Below are positions 27,391 through 37,495 of a DNA stretch of 64,000 nt, piece after piece. This DNA comes from Paracoccus marinaquae. Lineage in GTDB: Bacteria; Pseudomonadota; Alphaproteobacteria; Rhodobacterales; Rhodobacteraceae. Within the stretch, counting starts at the first letter, position 1, and every line of letters starts with the position of its first letter. The notes under the pieces were generated by a model. It saw nothing but the letters and a program-made list of their open reading frames with translations. It made no database searches and had not been told where the DNA came from. Location: positions 1 through 64,000 of the forward strand of contig NZ_JAHKNG010000016.1 of NCBI RefSeq assembly GCF_018860165.1, written 5' to 3'. Both the position numbers and the translations under genes were made by a program.

Positions 27391-27981
27391 TCAACCTCCG
27401 TTCGGGCGCGACAGGGCGCGCAGACGTTGTTCGAAATCATCATCGGGCGCGGCCTGCGGGCCGCCCTGCTCGACCGGAGCGAGGACCGCGGCATCCGGAA
27501 TCTCGGCCAGGGTCAGGACCCGCCCCCCTTCCCGCGCCGCAAAGTTCTCGGCCGCCGCGCGAGAGGCGAAGGGCACGGTTTCGGGCGCCCCCATCCCGCC
27601 CTCGCGACCGGAGCCGAGGACATAGAAGGCCGCGTCCGCGTCGATCCAGTTGCCGTCTCCCGGCATCTCCCAGGTGGCTCCGTCCGCGCCCATGTCGTTG
27701 ACATGGATGGCAAGAATCGGGGCCATCTGCTCGGGCGCGCGGGCATAGGCGATGGCATCGCGCACCTGGCTGAAGAACAGCGGACCGCCGGGTACGCCTT
27801 CCAGATGGACCTGCGCCTTGGGGCCGGGGTGTTCCAGCAGGTTCATCTGACAGAAATGGCCCAGCGTCTCGGCGCTGACCTCGACGGGTGAGACATCCTG
27901 CGCCACCTCGTCGCGGCAGGCGACCAGACCCAGCAGGGCCAGCGCCAGCAGGACAGTTCTTGCCTTGGCTGTCATCATCAT
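27391..27981 (-). CDS. nosL: NosL, copper-binding lipoprotein of the nos system
   Basis: NosL delivers copper for assembly of the Cu sites of NosZ. The protein is about 194-196 aa depending on which of three consecutive ATG codons is used. It has a lipoprotein signal with Cys in GLVACRDE (Cys22) and the metal-binding CQM motif at about 44-46. Asn-rich and acidic segments follow; the C-terminal tail EQRLRALSRPNGG is longer than in some relatives. It overlaps nosY by ATGA. Confidence 0.93.
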   Translation of the reverse strand: MMMTAKARTVLLALALLGLVACRDEVAQDVSPVEVSAETLGHFCQMNLLEHPGPKAQVHLEGVPGGPLFFSQVRDAIAYARAPEQMAPILAIHVNDMGADGATWEMPGDGNWIDADAAFYVLGSGREGGMGAPETVPFASRAAAENFAAREGGRVLTLAEIPDAAVLAPVEQGGPQAAPDDDFEQRLRALSRPNGG

Positions 27982-28802
27982 GGTGTCACCTTGCGGAATG
28001 CCGCCCAGGCAAGGGCGAGTGCAGCAACCGGCCACAGCAGCAGCGACGCCGCCGACTGCCAGAGCGGGACCGAGCCGGCCGCCCCGCCGATCCCGCCGGC
28101 TGCGGCGGTCGCCTCGGCGGCGGCAAGGTTGAACAGACGGAACGCATCCGCCGGATTGGCCAGAAGGGCGATCGGCAGGACCTCGGTGGTGAAACCGCCG
28201 CCGCCATCCGAGACGATCAGCGCCAGCAGCCCCAGATCGTAGAGGACGACCAGCCCCAGCCACAGCCCGATGGCCAGCCCCGCAGCCCCCGACGGGCGCC
28301 GCGACAGCGACGACAGCGCATAGCCCGCCCCGAGGAAGGTCGCCCCCAGCAGGGCCGACGACCAGACCAGCCGCCACAGCGCCGGCAGTCCGGCAGCGGC
28401 GTCCGGATCGACCAGCAGCGCCGCCAGCGCCGCCGCGCCATAGCCAAGCGCCACGGCAAGCGTCAGGACCGCCAGATGGGCCAGCAGCTTGCCCAGCAGG
28501 ATCTGCAGCCGCGAGACCGGATAGGTCAGCAAGAGCGGCAGGGTGCCGCGCTCGGCCTCGCCGGCGATTGCATCGAAGCTCATCAGAAGGGCCAGCAGCG
28601 GCACCAGATAGACCGCCAGCGAGGTCAGGGAAGCGGCGGTGACCGACAGCCGGTCCGCGCCGATATCGCCGGTCGGCGCCGCGCCGGCGGCGGCAAGGAC
28701 CAGCGAAAAGAGCAGCATCAGCAGCGTGGCGATGGCGACCCAGCGGTTGCGCAGCGCAATGCGGAACTCGCTGGCGGCGGTGGCAAGGATCGGGGCGATC
28801 AT
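27978..28802 (-). CDS. nosY: NosY, ABC permease of the NosDFY maturation transporter
   Basis: This 274-aa membrane protein has about six hydrophobic helices (first at about 22-44) and the ATPase-contact segment FDAIAGEAERGTLPLLLTYPVSR near 76-98. With NosF and NosD it forms the transporter needed for the catalytic Cu site of NosZ. It overlaps nosF upstream and nosL downstream by ATGA. Confidence 0.93.
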   Translation of the reverse strand: MIAPILATAASEFRIALRNRWVAIATLLMLLFSLVLAAAGAAPTGDIGADRLSVTAASLTSLAVYLVPLLALLMSFDAIAGEAERGTLPLLLTYPVSRLQILLGKLLAHLAVLTLAVALGYGAAALAALLVDPDAAAGLPALWRLVWSSALLGATFLGAGYALSSLSRRPSGAAGLAIGLWLGLVVLYDLGLLALIVSDGGGGFTTEVLPIALLANPADAFRLFNLAAAEATAAAGGIGGAAGSVPLWQSAASLLLWPVAALALAWAAFRKVTP

Positions 28803-29698
28803 TGGCCGTCCCTCCGGCTGAAATGGCTGTAGATATCCTCGAGACTGGGCGGGACCAGATCAAGATCGGCGACCCGCGCGCCCTGCCCCGCGATCCGCGC
28901 CAGCAGCGCCAGCTTTTCGGATTGCGGACAGTCCAGATGCAACTGGCCGCCGGCCCCCGGCCTTGCGCCGGGCAGGACCGCGGCCAGATCCGCCGCATAG
29001 CCATTGGCCGGCGTCACATGCAGCGCCACCGGCAGCGCGGCCCGGTGGCGCAGATCGGCCAGCGTGCCCTCGGCCACCAGGCGGCCGCGCGACAGGATCA
29101 GGATGCGGTCGGTCCGCGCCTCGACCTCGGTCAGCACATGCGAGGACAGCAGGATCGCCGCGCCCTCGGCCGCCAGCCCGTCAAGCAGGGCGTAGAAATC
29201 GCGGCGCGAAACCGGATCCAGCCCCGAAGTCGGCTCGTCAAGGACCAGCAGCTTCGGCCGGCCGATCAGGGTCTGCGCAAGGCCGACGCGCTGCCGCATG
29301 CCCTTGGAATAGGTGCCGATCCGGCGCCGCGCGGCATCGGCAAGCCCGACCCGCGCCAGCAGGTCCATCGCCTGACGCGGATTCTCGCCGCGCAGCGACA
29401 GGTATTGGCGGATCTGTTCCTCGCCGGTCAGGGCCGGATGAAAGGCCGCGTTTTCGGGCAGATAGGCGACCTGCGCCCGCGCCCGGGGCGATCCGGGCGC
29501 GGCACCGCAGACCTCGACCGTGCCGCCATCGAAGGGGATCAGGCCCAGAACGATCTTCATCAGCGTCGATTTCCCGGCGCCGTTATGGCCCAGAAGCGCC
29601 ACTCGCATGCCGGGTTCTACCGCCAGCGACACCCCGGTCAGCGCCTCGACCGCCTGAAAGCGCTTAGTGAGATGCGAGATTTTGAGGGTCGATGTCAT
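28799..29698 (-). CDS. nosF: NosF, ATPase of the NosDFY maturation transporter
   Basis: This 299-aa ATPase has Walker A GHNGAGKST at about 37-45, the signature YSKGMRQRVG and Walker B KLLVLDEP. The C-terminal accessory domain (about 215-299) is characteristic of NosF-type proteins. It begins inside the 3' end of nosD (35 bp overlap), and its stop overlaps nosY by ATGA. An upstream in-frame start (29740) lies inside nosD and is not preferred. Confidence 0.93.
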   Translation of the reverse strand: MTSTLKISHLTKRFQAVEALTGVSLAVEPGMRVALLGHNGAGKSTLMKIVLGLIPFDGGTVEVCGAAPGSPRARAQVAYLPENAAFHPALTGEEQIRQYLSLRGENPRQAMDLLARVGLADAARRRIGTYSKGMRQRVGLAQTLIGRPKLLVLDEPTSGLDPVSRRDFYALLDGLAAEGAAILLSSHVLTEVEARTDRILILSRGRLVAEGTLADLRHRAALPVALHVTPANGYAADLAAVLPGARPGAGGQLHLDCPQSEKLALLARIAGQGARVADLDLVPPSLEDIYSHFSRRDGQ

Positions 29699-30995
29699 CG
29701 AAACGTCCTTTCGTCCATCGTCCGGCAACCTCGGCCTCAAGCGGCAGGATCGCGGGCGGGACGGGAATGGTCAGGGGCCGCATCAGCGGCGCGGAATCCT
29801 GCACGCCGCCGGGCAGGGTCGCGGGAAAGCTCTGCTGGCTCCAGCGCACCAGCTGGACCGCCGGCGATCCGGTCAGCAGGGCGGCGGCGGGTTGCGACCA
29901 GAGGATCTGGTCCATCAGGTCGTTCGGCCGATAGCGGCTGTCGGCGATACCGTCGCCGTTCAGGTCGAAGGCCGGATGGTCGGACCAGAAATTGCCCCGG
30001 CCCTCGTGGCTCCACTCCATGTTGCGGGTCCCGACATATTTGACCTGCTCGCGATTGCCGATGAAGGCGTTTCCGGTCAGCACGTTGCGCTCGGATCCGG
30101 CGGTGAAGTGCAGGCCGATGCCACAGCCCTCGAAGCGGTTGTTCCAGATCAGGTTCTTGTGGGCGTTATAGATGAAGAGGCATTTCTTCGCCCCCCCACG
30201 GATCAGGTTGCCGGTCACGTCGGCATTGTTGGCATAGTTCAGCATCAGCCCGTGCTCGCGGTCGCCAAGGCTGAGATTGTCGCGGATCACCGCCCGGTCC
30301 GAGAACATGATGGCAAAGCCCAGATGGTTGCCGATCGAGACGTTCCCCGAGATTTCGGTGTTGCGCGTATACATGAAATGGACCGCGAAGCGCAGGTCGC
30401 GCATCACATTGCCCCGATAGATGCTGTCGGCGCTGGTATTCGAGAAGATGCCGTCGCGCCCGTAGCGGATGGTATTGCCTTCCAGCAATGTGCCGGGGCT
30501 GTCCCAGACATAGATGCCGTTGCCGCGCTCGTTCATGCGCGGGTTGCGGGTGCCGATGATCTCGTTGCCGACGACCTTCGCGTCGCGGCCGCCATGAACG
30601 TCGATACCATGCATGTTGCCGGTCAGCAGCAGGTTCTCGACCCGCACCCGATCCGCGCCCTTGAGGATTTTCACCCCGGCATCCAGTTCCTCGTTCGCAT
30701 GACCCGATCCGGTGACCGAAAAGCCCGAGAGCGTGACATCCGGGGCGGTGATGGTCACGACCGTGCCGCTGCCGCCGCCGTCGATCACCGCATCGCGCGA
30801 CCCGCGCAGGGTCAGCGGGCGGTCGATGGTGACGGGACCGCGATAGGCCCCGTCACCCAGGATCAGCACATCGCCCGGCGCGGCCGTCGCGATGGCACGG
30901 GCCAGATCGCCCTGACCCGGCGCGACCGTGCGCTCGGCCGCCGCCAGAGCCGGCGGGGCAAGCACGAGGGCAAGGATCAGGGCAAGCCAGCGCAT
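29664..30995 (-). CDS. nosD: NosD, periplasmic copper-site maturation protein
   Basis: This 443-aa protein has a Sec signal (MRWLALILALVLAPPALA) followed by a right-handed parallel beta-helix made of repeated Asn/Gly rungs (NTIRYGRDGIFSNTS, NVSIGNHLGFAIMF and similar), the known fold of NosD. It works with NosF and NosY to deliver copper or sulfur for the Cu4S centre of NosZ. The ATG is five bases after the nosZ stop. Confidence 0.94.
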   Translation of the reverse strand: MRWLALILALVLAPPALAAAERTVAPGQGDLARAIATAAPGDVLILGDGAYRGPVTIDRPLTLRGSRDAVIDGGGSGTVVTITAPDVTLSGFSVTGSGHANEELDAGVKILKGADRVRVENLLLTGNMHGIDVHGGRDAKVVGNEIIGTRNPRMNERGNGIYVWDSPGTLLEGNTIRYGRDGIFSNTSADSIYRGNVMRDLRFAVHFMYTRNTEISGNVSIGNHLGFAIMFSDRAVIRDNLSLGDREHGLMLNYANNADVTGNLIRGGAKKCLFIYNAHKNLIWNNRFEGCGIGLHFTAGSERNVLTGNAFIGNREQVKYVGTRNMEWSHEGRGNFWSDHPAFDLNGDGIADSRYRPNDLMDQILWSQPAAALLTGSPAVQLVRWSQQSFPATLPGGVQDSAPLMRPLTIPVPPAILPLEAEVAGRWTKGRFDDIDPQNLASH

Positions 30996-30999
30996 GGGA

Positions 31000-32958
31000 T
31001 CAGACGCCCCTCGGCTCGACGAACATGCGACCGCGCATCTCCATGTGCAGCGCATGGCAGAACCACTGGCAGTAATACCAGTAGACCCCCGGCGTCGCCG
31101 CGACGAAGGTGACCGAGGCCGTCTGCTGCGGCCCGATCTCCATCGCCACGCCATGATTGCCCAGGGTGAAGCCGTGGGTCAGGTCGTCGATCTCGTCGAT
31201 ATTGGTGATGATCACCGTGACCTCGTCGCCCTCCTTCACCGTAAAGCTTTCGAGCGAGAAGTTGGGCGCCGAGCTGGACATGTAGACCCGCACCTTGTCG
31301 CCGTCGCGGATCACCTCCTCGACCCAGTCGTCGATATCGACGCCATCGGCCTCGGCCTGCGCGCGCGTCTCGGCCCACATCGGGTCGTTGCGGTCCCAGA
31401 CCGACTTGATGTTCGACAGGATCGAGGGATGGACCGAGATGGCGTCATGCGGCTCGGCGAAGGTCGGGCCGTCATGGACCAGAACCATCTTGTCGCCCGA
31501 GATGTCGATCAACTGGTCGTTCTCTGCCTTCAGCGGCCCGACATTCAGGAAGCGGTCCTTCGAGAACTTGCACAGGCAGACCAGCCAGTCATTGCCGGCA
31601 TCCAGCGTTTCGCCCATCACCGTCTTCAGGTGGCCGGGCTGGTAATGCACGTCGATCTTGTCCTTGATCGGATCGACCTGTTCGCCGGCATAGGCGCGGA
31701 TGGCGTCCTCGATGTTCCATTTCACCACCTGGCTGTCGAGGAACAGCGAGGTATAGGCATTGCCGCGCCCGTCGAAGGCGGTGTGAAGCGGCCCGAGGCC
31801 CAGTTCCGGCTCGGCGACGACGGCGCTGCGGGGATCGGCATTCTCAGCGAACAGCGCGTCGAACTTGGTAACGTCCAGCACCGTGACCGTGGGCGACAGC
31901 TTGCCCGCGATGCAGAGATGCTTCTTGTCCGGCGCCATGTTGCAGCCATGCGGGTTGTTGGCGATCGGGATATAGCGGGTGAACTGGCTGTTGGCGTCTT
32001 TGCGCCCGTCCAGAACCTTGACCCCGTTCACCTCCTGGAATTCGCCGGCGGCCACGGCCCGCTCGATCTCGGCGATGTTGAAGACGACGACATGATCCAT
32101 CTCGGACTCGGTCATCTCGGCCAGGGTCATCCCCATTTCCGAGTTGTAGGAGGTCGAGAAGGCCCATTTGCCTTCGTAATCGGCGTCGCAGTTGTCGAGG
32201 TTGCCCGAGACCAGAACCTGCCAGGCCACGTCCCACTTGTCGGCATCGACGGCGGTGAAGACGTTCACATAGGTCGAGACGTCATTCATGGTCGAGCCGT
32301 CATTGACCAGCGGTGCCTCGTCCTCGCCATTGCAGAAGACATAGTTCGAGCGCGGCCATTTCTGCGGGCGCAGGCCATGGATCCCCTTGGCATTCGGGAT
32401 CTCGAGGATCGCGTCGCATTTCATCACGTCGCAGCGGACCCGTGCCACGCGGGTATTGGCCTTGTCGTTCATGAACAGGTAGCGGCCGTCATACTTGCCA
32501 TCGGTGAAGGACATGTGGACATGGTGCAGGTCGCCATTGTCGTGGATCTGCTTGCCGTTGGCGGCCAGCTGGCGCTTGGTCGCCTCGCTCATGGTCCGCT
32601 GGTGGACGCGGATCGATTCGTTGGTCTGGCCCCAGCCGGTGGCCGAGCAGCGGTTGAACACCGGCACCCGCATCAGTTCGCGCATCGAGGGAACGCCGAG
32701 GATGCGCATCTCGCCCGCCTGGCCCGAGGACCAGAAGCCGTAATAATCGTCAAGCTGGCCCGGCAGGATGGCGCCATTGCCCTCGGCAGCGGCGGCCGCG
32801 CCCGCGGTCAGCGCCGTGGTCGTTCCGACGGCGCCCAGCCCCAGCGAGACGGGGCCCAACGCCAGCCGACCGCCAAGCGCACCGGCTGCGGCCGCGCCGC
32901 CCGCCGTAGCGCCTAGCATCGCGCGCCGGCTCAGTCCCTTGTTGTCTTTCGATTCCAT
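31000..32958 (-). CDS. nosZ: Nitrous oxide reductase NosZ (clade I, Tat-exported)
   Basis: This 652-aa periplasmic enzyme reduces N2O to N2. The Tat signal LSRRAML (Arg11-Arg12) marks it as a clade I NosZ exported folded. The catalytic Cu-site histidines start with the HHVHMS cluster in [12 protein letters not shown]. The C-terminal CuA site is CQWFC with Cys630, Trp632, Cys634, His638 and Met641. AGAGGAG precedes the ATG. It lies between nosR and nosD. Confidence 0.97.
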   Translation of the reverse strand: MESKDNKGLSRRAMLGATAGGAAAAGALGGRLALGPVSLGLGAVGTTTALTAGAAAAAEGNGAILPGQLDDYYGFWSSGQAGEMRILGVPSMRELMRVPVFNRCSATGWGQTNESIRVHQRTMSEATKRQLAANGKQIHDNGDLHHVHMSFTDGKYDGRYLFMNDKANTRVARVRCDVMKCDAILEIPNAKGIHGLRPQKWPRSNYVFCNGEDEAPLVNDGSTMNDVSTYVNVFTAVDADKWDVAWQVLVSGNLDNCDADYEGKWAFSTSYNSEMGMTLAEMTESEMDHVVVFNIAEIERAVAAGEFQEVNGVKVLDGRKDANSQFTRYIPIANNPHGCNMAPDKKHLCIAGKLSPTVTVLDVTKFDALFAENADPRSAVVAEPELGLGPLHTAFDGRGNAYTSLFLDSQVVKWNIEDAIRAYAGEQVDPIKDKIDVHYQPGHLKTVMGETLDAGNDWLVCLCKFSKDRFLNVGPLKAENDQLIDISGDKMVLVHDGPTFAEPHDAISVHPSILSNIKSVWDRNDPMWAETRAQAEADGVDIDDWVEEVIRDGDKVRVYMSSSAPNFSLESFTVKEGDEVTVIITNIDEIDDLTHGFTLGNHGVAMEIGPQQTASVTFVAATPGVYWYYCQWFCHALHMEMRGRMFVEPRGV

Positions 32959-32975
32959 GATCGAACTCCTCTTGG

Positions 32976-35162
32976 TTAAAGGTTGCCGGCACGGGCGGCA
33001 TTGGGATGCCCGGCCGGTGGATTGCCCAGTTTCGGCGGCGTGCTGGCCGCGACGGCACCGCGCCGCTTCATCTTCTTGATGACGACCGGGCAGGTGGTTT
33101 CGGACTGGTAGAGCACCTGACAATGCAGACAGTTCACGCATTCGTTCGGGTTGATCTCACCGGTCGGATGGATGGCCTGCACCGGGCATTGATGGGCGCA
33201 GGTCTGGCAGGGATTTCCGCATTCGTGATAGCGCTTGAGCCAGTCGAACATCCGCAGCCGCGCCGGGATCGCCAGCGCCGCGCCCAGCGGGCAGAGATAG
33301 CGGCAATAGAAGCGCTCGACGAACAGCCCGGCGATCAGCAGCGCGGCGGCATAGGCCACGAAAGGCCAGGCGCGCAGGAATTTCAGGATGATCGCGGTCT
33401 TGAAGGGCTCGATCTCAGCCAGATGCTCGGCCTGTTCGACGCTGACCAGCGACACGCCGAACAGCCCGAGGAAGATCATGTACTTGACCGGCCACAGCCG
33501 CTCGTGCAGGCCCCAGGGCAGAGTCCATTGCGGCACCCCCAGCCGGCGCGCGATACGGTTGGTGATTTCCTGCAAGGCGCCAAAGGGGCAAAGCCAGCCG
33601 CAATAGGCACCGCGCCCCCAGAACAGCAGCGCGGCCGCGACCGCGAACCACAGGATGAAGGTCAGCGGATCCAGCAGGAAGGCCTGCCAGCTGAAGCCGT
33701 TGACCAGGCTGCCGAACAGCGCCATCAGGTTCACCACCGACAGCTGCGCATTGGCATACCAGCCCAGAAAGACCAGCGTGACCGTCAGGAAGGTCATCCT
33801 GAAGATGAAGAAGCCGCGCTCGTTCCGGGTGACGAAGCTCTGGAAGAAGAACGCGCCCGTCAGCACCAGCAGCATTCCCGCGAGGCCCGCGATCTTCACG
33901 GTCGAATCGCTCCAGATCCGTTTCCACAGAACGGCCTGCGCCTGGTCCTCATCGGCATCGGCGATCTGCTCGACCTCGGCCGGGGCCTCGGGCGCGGCGA
34001 TCTTGCGCAGGTATTTCTGCGGCAACTGATAGCCCAGATCGAAGGTCTGGAAGACCTTCTCGATCGGCCCGACCTCGCGATGAACCAGAAGCTGGATGCG
34101 GAAGGGCCGGGTCGGATCGAAACCCGACGAGGCCGGAATCCGGAACAGGTCCATCTCGGTGAATTCCGGCGCTCCTTCGGCCTTTACTCCGCCCAGCCGG
34201 CGATGGTCGCGGTCGCGGAACCGGACCGAGACATCGTCCTGAATCAGCACGATCCGGTCAAAGATGCCGCCGCGCACATAGCCCGATCCCTTGAAGCTGT
34301 AGAGCCCGCGGCCCATGACCGCGATGGCCTGATCGCCCTCGTCCAGCCAGGTGCCAAGGTTGGCGAAGTCGCCATCCGACAGCAGCGCCTCACCGATCGC
34401 CGGAACCGAGACGAGGGCCACCTGCATCTCGATGAAGGTAGCCTCGGGCGCCTCGGTCAGGGCCCGCTCGGCGGCACGCGCATCGGGATGGGCGGCGAAG
34501 GCACTGTTGACCTGCCCCACATCCAGCGACAGCCGGCGCAGCGTGCCGTCGCCCTCGGCCTCGAACCAGTCGGCGGCAGGGGCCGCGTCGGGATCGATCT
34601 CCAGTTGCGGACCCGTCGCCGCCTTGTCGGGCTGCAGCCCGCCCAGGCCCAATGTCCGGGCAACCTTCAGCCCCGAGCGGATGATGGAATCGTCGATCAC
34701 CATCACCGTGACCGTCGCGCCCGAGATGATGTCCACCTCATGCGAGGTTCCCCCCGAACGCGCCTCGGCCACGAGATCAAGCCCGGCATAGCCTTCGACC
34801 AGCGCCTTGACCTTCGAATCGGGGATGCCGATCAGCACGATCGGCTCGGAATGCTTGAGCAGGCGGACGGCCAGAACCTTCGCGTCCTTGTCCACCACGA
34901 CCAGCGAATGAATGGGCTTGCCCGAATAGCCGGTCGTCCCGACGAAATCCGAGGTGATGAAGGCCCAGGCGACGGTCTCGCCGTCCTTCAGGACCGGGGC
35001 GACGGGCAGATCCTCGCGGATCGGCCCGAAACCCTCGGCGCCGGGCACCAGATCCGAGGCCACCTGACCGGGCAGCAATCCGGACAGGACCGTTTCGGCG
35101 CTGACCGGCCCGGCAAGAACCAGAGCGAGGACGAGGCAAAGGGCGAGGCGGAGGAACTTCAT
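32976..35162 (-). CDS. nosR: NosR, flavin and iron-sulfur membrane protein supplying electrons to NosZ
   Basis: This 728-aa protein has a signal peptide (about 1-22), a periplasmic FMN domain with SGAT at about 147-150 (the site of covalent FMN attachment by NosX), about five membrane helices, two paired CysxxxCysPro motifs ([10 protein letters not shown] and CRYLCPLGA), and a C-terminal [4Fe-4S] domain with [13 protein letters not shown] and CVNCLHCQ. Its start overlaps the upstream small gene by ATGA. NosR is needed for nos expression and for electron flow to NosZ. Confidence 0.96.
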   Translation of the reverse strand: MKFLRLALCLVLALVLAGPVSAETVLSGLLPGQVASDLVPGAEGFGPIREDLPVAPVLKDGETVAWAFITSDFVGTTGYSGKPIHSLVVVDKDAKVLAVRLLKHSEPIVLIGIPDSKVKALVEGYAGLDLVAEARSGGTSHEVDIISGATVTVMVIDDSIIRSGLKVARTLGLGGLQPDKAATGPQLEIDPDAAPAADWFEAEGDGTLRRLSLDVGQVNSAFAAHPDARAAERALTEAPEATFIEMQVALVSVPAIGEALLSDGDFANLGTWLDEGDQAIAVMGRGLYSFKGSGYVRGGIFDRIVLIQDDVSVRFRDRDHRRLGGVKAEGAPEFTEMDLFRIPASSGFDPTRPFRIQLLVHREVGPIEKVFQTFDLGYQLPQKYLRKIAAPEAPAEVEQIADADEDQAQAVLWKRIWSDSTVKIAGLAGMLLVLTGAFFFQSFVTRNERGFFIFRMTFLTVTLVFLGWYANAQLSVVNLMALFGSLVNGFSWQAFLLDPLTFILWFAVAAALLFWGRGAYCGWLCPFGALQEITNRIARRLGVPQWTLPWGLHERLWPVKYMIFLGLFGVSLVSVEQAEHLAEIEPFKTAIILKFLRAWPFVAYAAALLIAGLFVERFYCRYLCPLGAALAIPARLRMFDWLKRYHECGNPCQTCAHQCPVQAIHPTGEINPNECVNCLHCQVLYQSETTCPVVIKKMKRRGAVAASTPPKLGNPPAGHPNAARAGNL

Positions 35163-35470
35163 GCTCGGACATTCCTTGCATATGCCCGGAGCGGATCCGC
35201 CAAGGCGCTATCCGCGCCCCGGCCGGAGTCGGAGGCCGGGGCTTCAATCCGGGGAAAGTCACGGGGAAGGCCGCGCGACAGCGGGCGCAACGAGGCGCGA
35301 TGCAACGCCACCTCAGGCCCGGCTGGGCGGGATAGGCGGCGCGGGCTGACATCGGTTCCGGCCGGTTGCGCCCCGTCCATGCGACCCTCGCCCCAGCCGG
35401 CCAGCAGCAGGAAAACCGACACAAATGTCAGCCAGGTCCGAATCGGCAAGGGGCGGATCGCGCGCTTCAT
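35159..35470 (-). CDS. Small exported protein upstream of nosR (nosC position)
   Basis: This 103-aa reading frame starts MKRAIRPLPIRTWLTF and has one N-terminal hydrophobic segment (about 12-24), consistent with a signal peptide or anchor, followed by an Arg/Pro/Ser-rich tail with no recognised domain. It overlaps nosR by ATGA. In Paracoccus a short gene, nosC, of unknown function occupies this place, so by position it is the likely counterpart; I did not recognise sequence motifs that prove it. It has no cysteine. Confidence 0.65.
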   Translation of the reverse strand: MKRAIRPLPIRTWLTFVSVFLLLAGWGEGRMDGAQPAGTDVSPRRLSRPAGPEVALHRASLRPLSRGLPRDFPRIEAPASDSGRGADSALADPLRAYARNVRA

Positions 35471-35505
35471 GCCACGGCTTCTAGGCCGACAATGATGACT
35501 CTACC

Positions 35506-35519
35506 TTGATATTTATCAA
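35506..35519. promoter_or_regulatory. FNR box between nosC-like gene and divergent trio
   Basis: A perfect TTGAT-ATTT-ATCAA palindrome, the consensus of FNR/FnrP/NNR family sites. Its centre is 42 bp from the ATG at 35470. If it acts as a class II activator site for the minus strand, the transcript would begin almost at that ATG. Confidence 0.88.
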
Positions 35520-35563
35520 ACAAGCGGGCGTCAGTTACGAATTTGACCAATCGACCGGGCTCT

Positions 35564-35577
35564 TTGACAATAGTCAA
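35564..35577. promoter_or_regulatory. NNR-type box between nosC-like gene and divergent trio
   Basis: The palindrome TTGAC-AATA-GTCAA is a complete NNR-type site. Its centre is 63 bp before the ATG at 35634 (plus strand), which fits activation of that gene, and 100 bp before the minus-strand ATG, so it could also serve nos transcription. Confidence 0.83.
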
Positions 35578-35633
35578 AGATCGGGCCGCCCCGCCGCGAC
35601 ATTCTGGCAGAAACGACGCTGAGCGGAGTCGCC

Positions 35634-36968
35634 ATGCCCGGAAGACATCTTGCGCGCTGGACGCTGAGCTGGTTTGCCAGCGCGTTGCTGTTTCTGATCG
35701 CGGCGCTGGCCCTTGCCGTCCTTCTGGCCCCCGCTCCGGGCGAGTGGACGGGCGGGCGCGGGCTGGCGCTGGTGCATCTGCTGGCGATCGGCTGGCTGAG
35801 CCAGATGATGTTCGGCGCCCTGACCCAGTTCCTGCCGGTCCTGCTGGCGCACCCGCTGCTGTGGCCGCATCTCTCGCCCGTGGCGCTGGCACTGACCGGG
35901 GCCGGGACGCTGCTTCTGGCGCTCGGCTTTACCGGCCTCGAGGGCTGGAGCCCCGGTTTCCTGCTGCTGCCGCTGGCCCCGGTGCTGCTGGGGGCAGGGT
36001 TCGGCCTGATCGCGGTCATGGCCGCGGGCTCGCTGGTGCCGGCCCGCGGATGGCGCGAGGGGACCGGTCGGCCGGTGATCCTTGCTTTCGTAGCGCTCGG
36101 TTTTGCCTTTGCCAGCGGTGAGGGCATGGCGATGACCGTCGCCGGTCTGGACGGGGCCTTCGCAATCGGTCTGGACGCCCTGCCCTTTCACATCGGTCTG
36201 GCCGTCGCAGGCTGGCTGGGTCTTGGGACGGCCGGGGTCAGCTATCGGCTGTTTGCGATGTTCCTGATCGCGCCGGATGGCGGCAGCAGGCTGCGGACGG
36301 TAACCGCCGGCGCGGCGCTTGTCCTGCTGTTCCTGCTGGCCGCGGGCCTGCTGCGCGAGATTGCCACCGGCGCCGCCCCGTCCCTTCTGCTGGCGGCGGC
36401 GTTCTGCATCAGCCTGACGGCCGGCCTCTATCTGACCGACATCATCCGGCTGTGGCGCGCGCGTCGGCGCAGCGTCCCCGAGGTGAACATGCAGATGAGC
36501 CGGCCCGCCCTTGCCTTTCTCGCCGCCGCCGCGCTGATGGCGCCGGCTGCGGTTCTGAAGGGAGGCCATCTGGCCGAGGCCACCGTCTTTGCCGCCCTGA
36601 TCGGCTGGCTGTCGGGACTGACCCTGACGCAGATGATCAAGATCATCAGCTTTCTGACCTGGATTCAGGTCTTCGCGGCCCGGATCGGGCGCGGTGCGCT
36701 GCCGCAGGTGCATGAACTTGTCGATGAAACCGCCAGCCGGCGCTGGCTGTCGCTGTGGTTCGGCGCGGCAGCACTGGGAACCCTGGCGCTGCTGGCCGGG
36801 CAATCCGTGGCGCTGCGCCTGTCTTTCGCCCTGCTTCTTGTCGCGGCACTGGGTATTGTCCGCCAGATCTGGCGGATCCGCCGTCTGGCCCTTGTCCCGC
36901 CCGCCATGCGCCCCGACTGCCTGCCGCCTCTGTTTCTTCCCCCCGCTCGAACGGAACCCCTGCAATGA
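35634..36968 (+). CDS. Multi-pass membrane protein, heme-copper-oxidase-like or NnrS-like (unassigned)
   Basis: This 444-aa protein has about twelve hydrophobic helices. The segment HLLAIGWLSQMMFGALTQFLPVL at about 45-67 and the His in LDALPFHIGLAVAGWLGLG are reminiscent of heme-binding helices of NO reductase/oxidase-like and NnrS-like proteins. The gene begins a three-gene set with tandem DUF2249 and DUF59 proteins, then a Crp/Fnr gene, and lies divergent from nos behind an NNR box. A heme-dependent role in NO handling is plausible. I cannot place it in a named family with certainty; it is not the same as the NnrS at 47821. Confidence 0.82.
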   Translation: MPGRHLARWTLSWFASALLFLIAALALAVLLAPAPGEWTGGRGLALVHLLAIGWLSQMMFGALTQFLPVLLAHPLLWPHLSPVALALTGAGTLLLALGFTGLEGWSPGFLLLPLAPVLLGAGFGLIAVMAAGSLVPARGWREGTGRPVILAFVALGFAFASGEGMAMTVAGLDGAFAIGLDALPFHIGLAVAGWLGLGTAGVSYRLFAMFLIAPDGGSRLRTVTAGAALVLLFLLAAGLLREIATGAAPSLLLAAAFCISLTAGLYLTDIIRLWRARRRSVPEVNMQMSRPALAFLAAAALMAPAAVLKGGHLAEATVFAALIGWLSGLTLTQMIKIISFLTWIQVFAARIGRGALPQVHELVDETASRRWLSLWFGAAALGTLALLAGQSVALRLSFALLLVAALGIVRQIWRIRRLALVPPAMRPDCLPPLFLPPARTEPLQ

Positions 36969-37495
36969 CCCAGACAACAGACCCGATCCGCGAACTGGAT
37001 GTCCGCCCGATCCTTGCCTCCGGCCAGGATCCCTTCGGCGCCATCATGGATGTCGTCGGCTCGCTGCCTCCCGGCACGTCGCTGCGGCTGATCGCGCCCT
37101 TCCAGCCCACCCCGCTGTTCAGCGTCATGGCCCGCCAGGGCTATGCCGCCGCCCCCCGCCAGCGCGGGGATGGCGCGTGGGAGGTTCTGTTCAGCCCGGA
37201 CACCGGCAGCACCACGGAACAGGACCTGTCGCCCGGCAGCAACCGCGAGGCGATGTTCTGGCCCGATCCCGCGCAATCTCTGGACCTGACCGGCCTGATG
37301 CCACCCGAGCCGATGGTGCGCATCCTCGCCACGCTGGAAGACATGGCCCCGGGCGAGGTGCTGTTTGCCTTGCTGGAACGCGAGCCGGTCTTCCTGTTTC
37401 CCGAACTGAGCGCGCGCGAGCATGACTGGGCGGGCAATCTGGCCGCCGACGGGGCCGGCTACCGGCTGCTGATCCGGCGTGGCGGTGAGAAATGA
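36965..37495 (+). CDS. Tandem DUF2249 (TusA/SirA-like fold) protein
   Basis: This 176-aa protein contains two related halves: IRELDVRPILASGQDPFGAI with SLRLIAPFQPTPLFSVM (about 7-57), and SLDLTGLMPPEPMVRILATL with VLFALLEREPVFLFPEL (about 100-145). The pattern of a D(V/L) strand followed by helix and a beta-hairpin is that of DUF2249. No catalytic Cys is seen at the TusA position. It overlaps its upstream neighbour by ATGA. DUF2249 proteins often accompany denitrification and hemerythrin genes; function is unknown. Confidence 0.85.
   Translation: MTQTTDPIRELDVRPILASGQDPFGAIMDVVGSLPPGTSLRLIAPFQPTPLFSVMARQGYAAAPRQRGDGAWEVLFSPDTGSTTEQDLSPGSNREAMFWPDPAQSLDLTGLMPPEPMVRILATLEDMAPGEVLFALLEREPVFLFPELSAREHDWAGNLAADGAGYRLLIRRGGEK

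Noticed and set aside
33006-35495. 829-codon plus-strand frame opposite nosR
   Set aside because: nosR motifs on the minus strand are complete; the plus frame has no family features.
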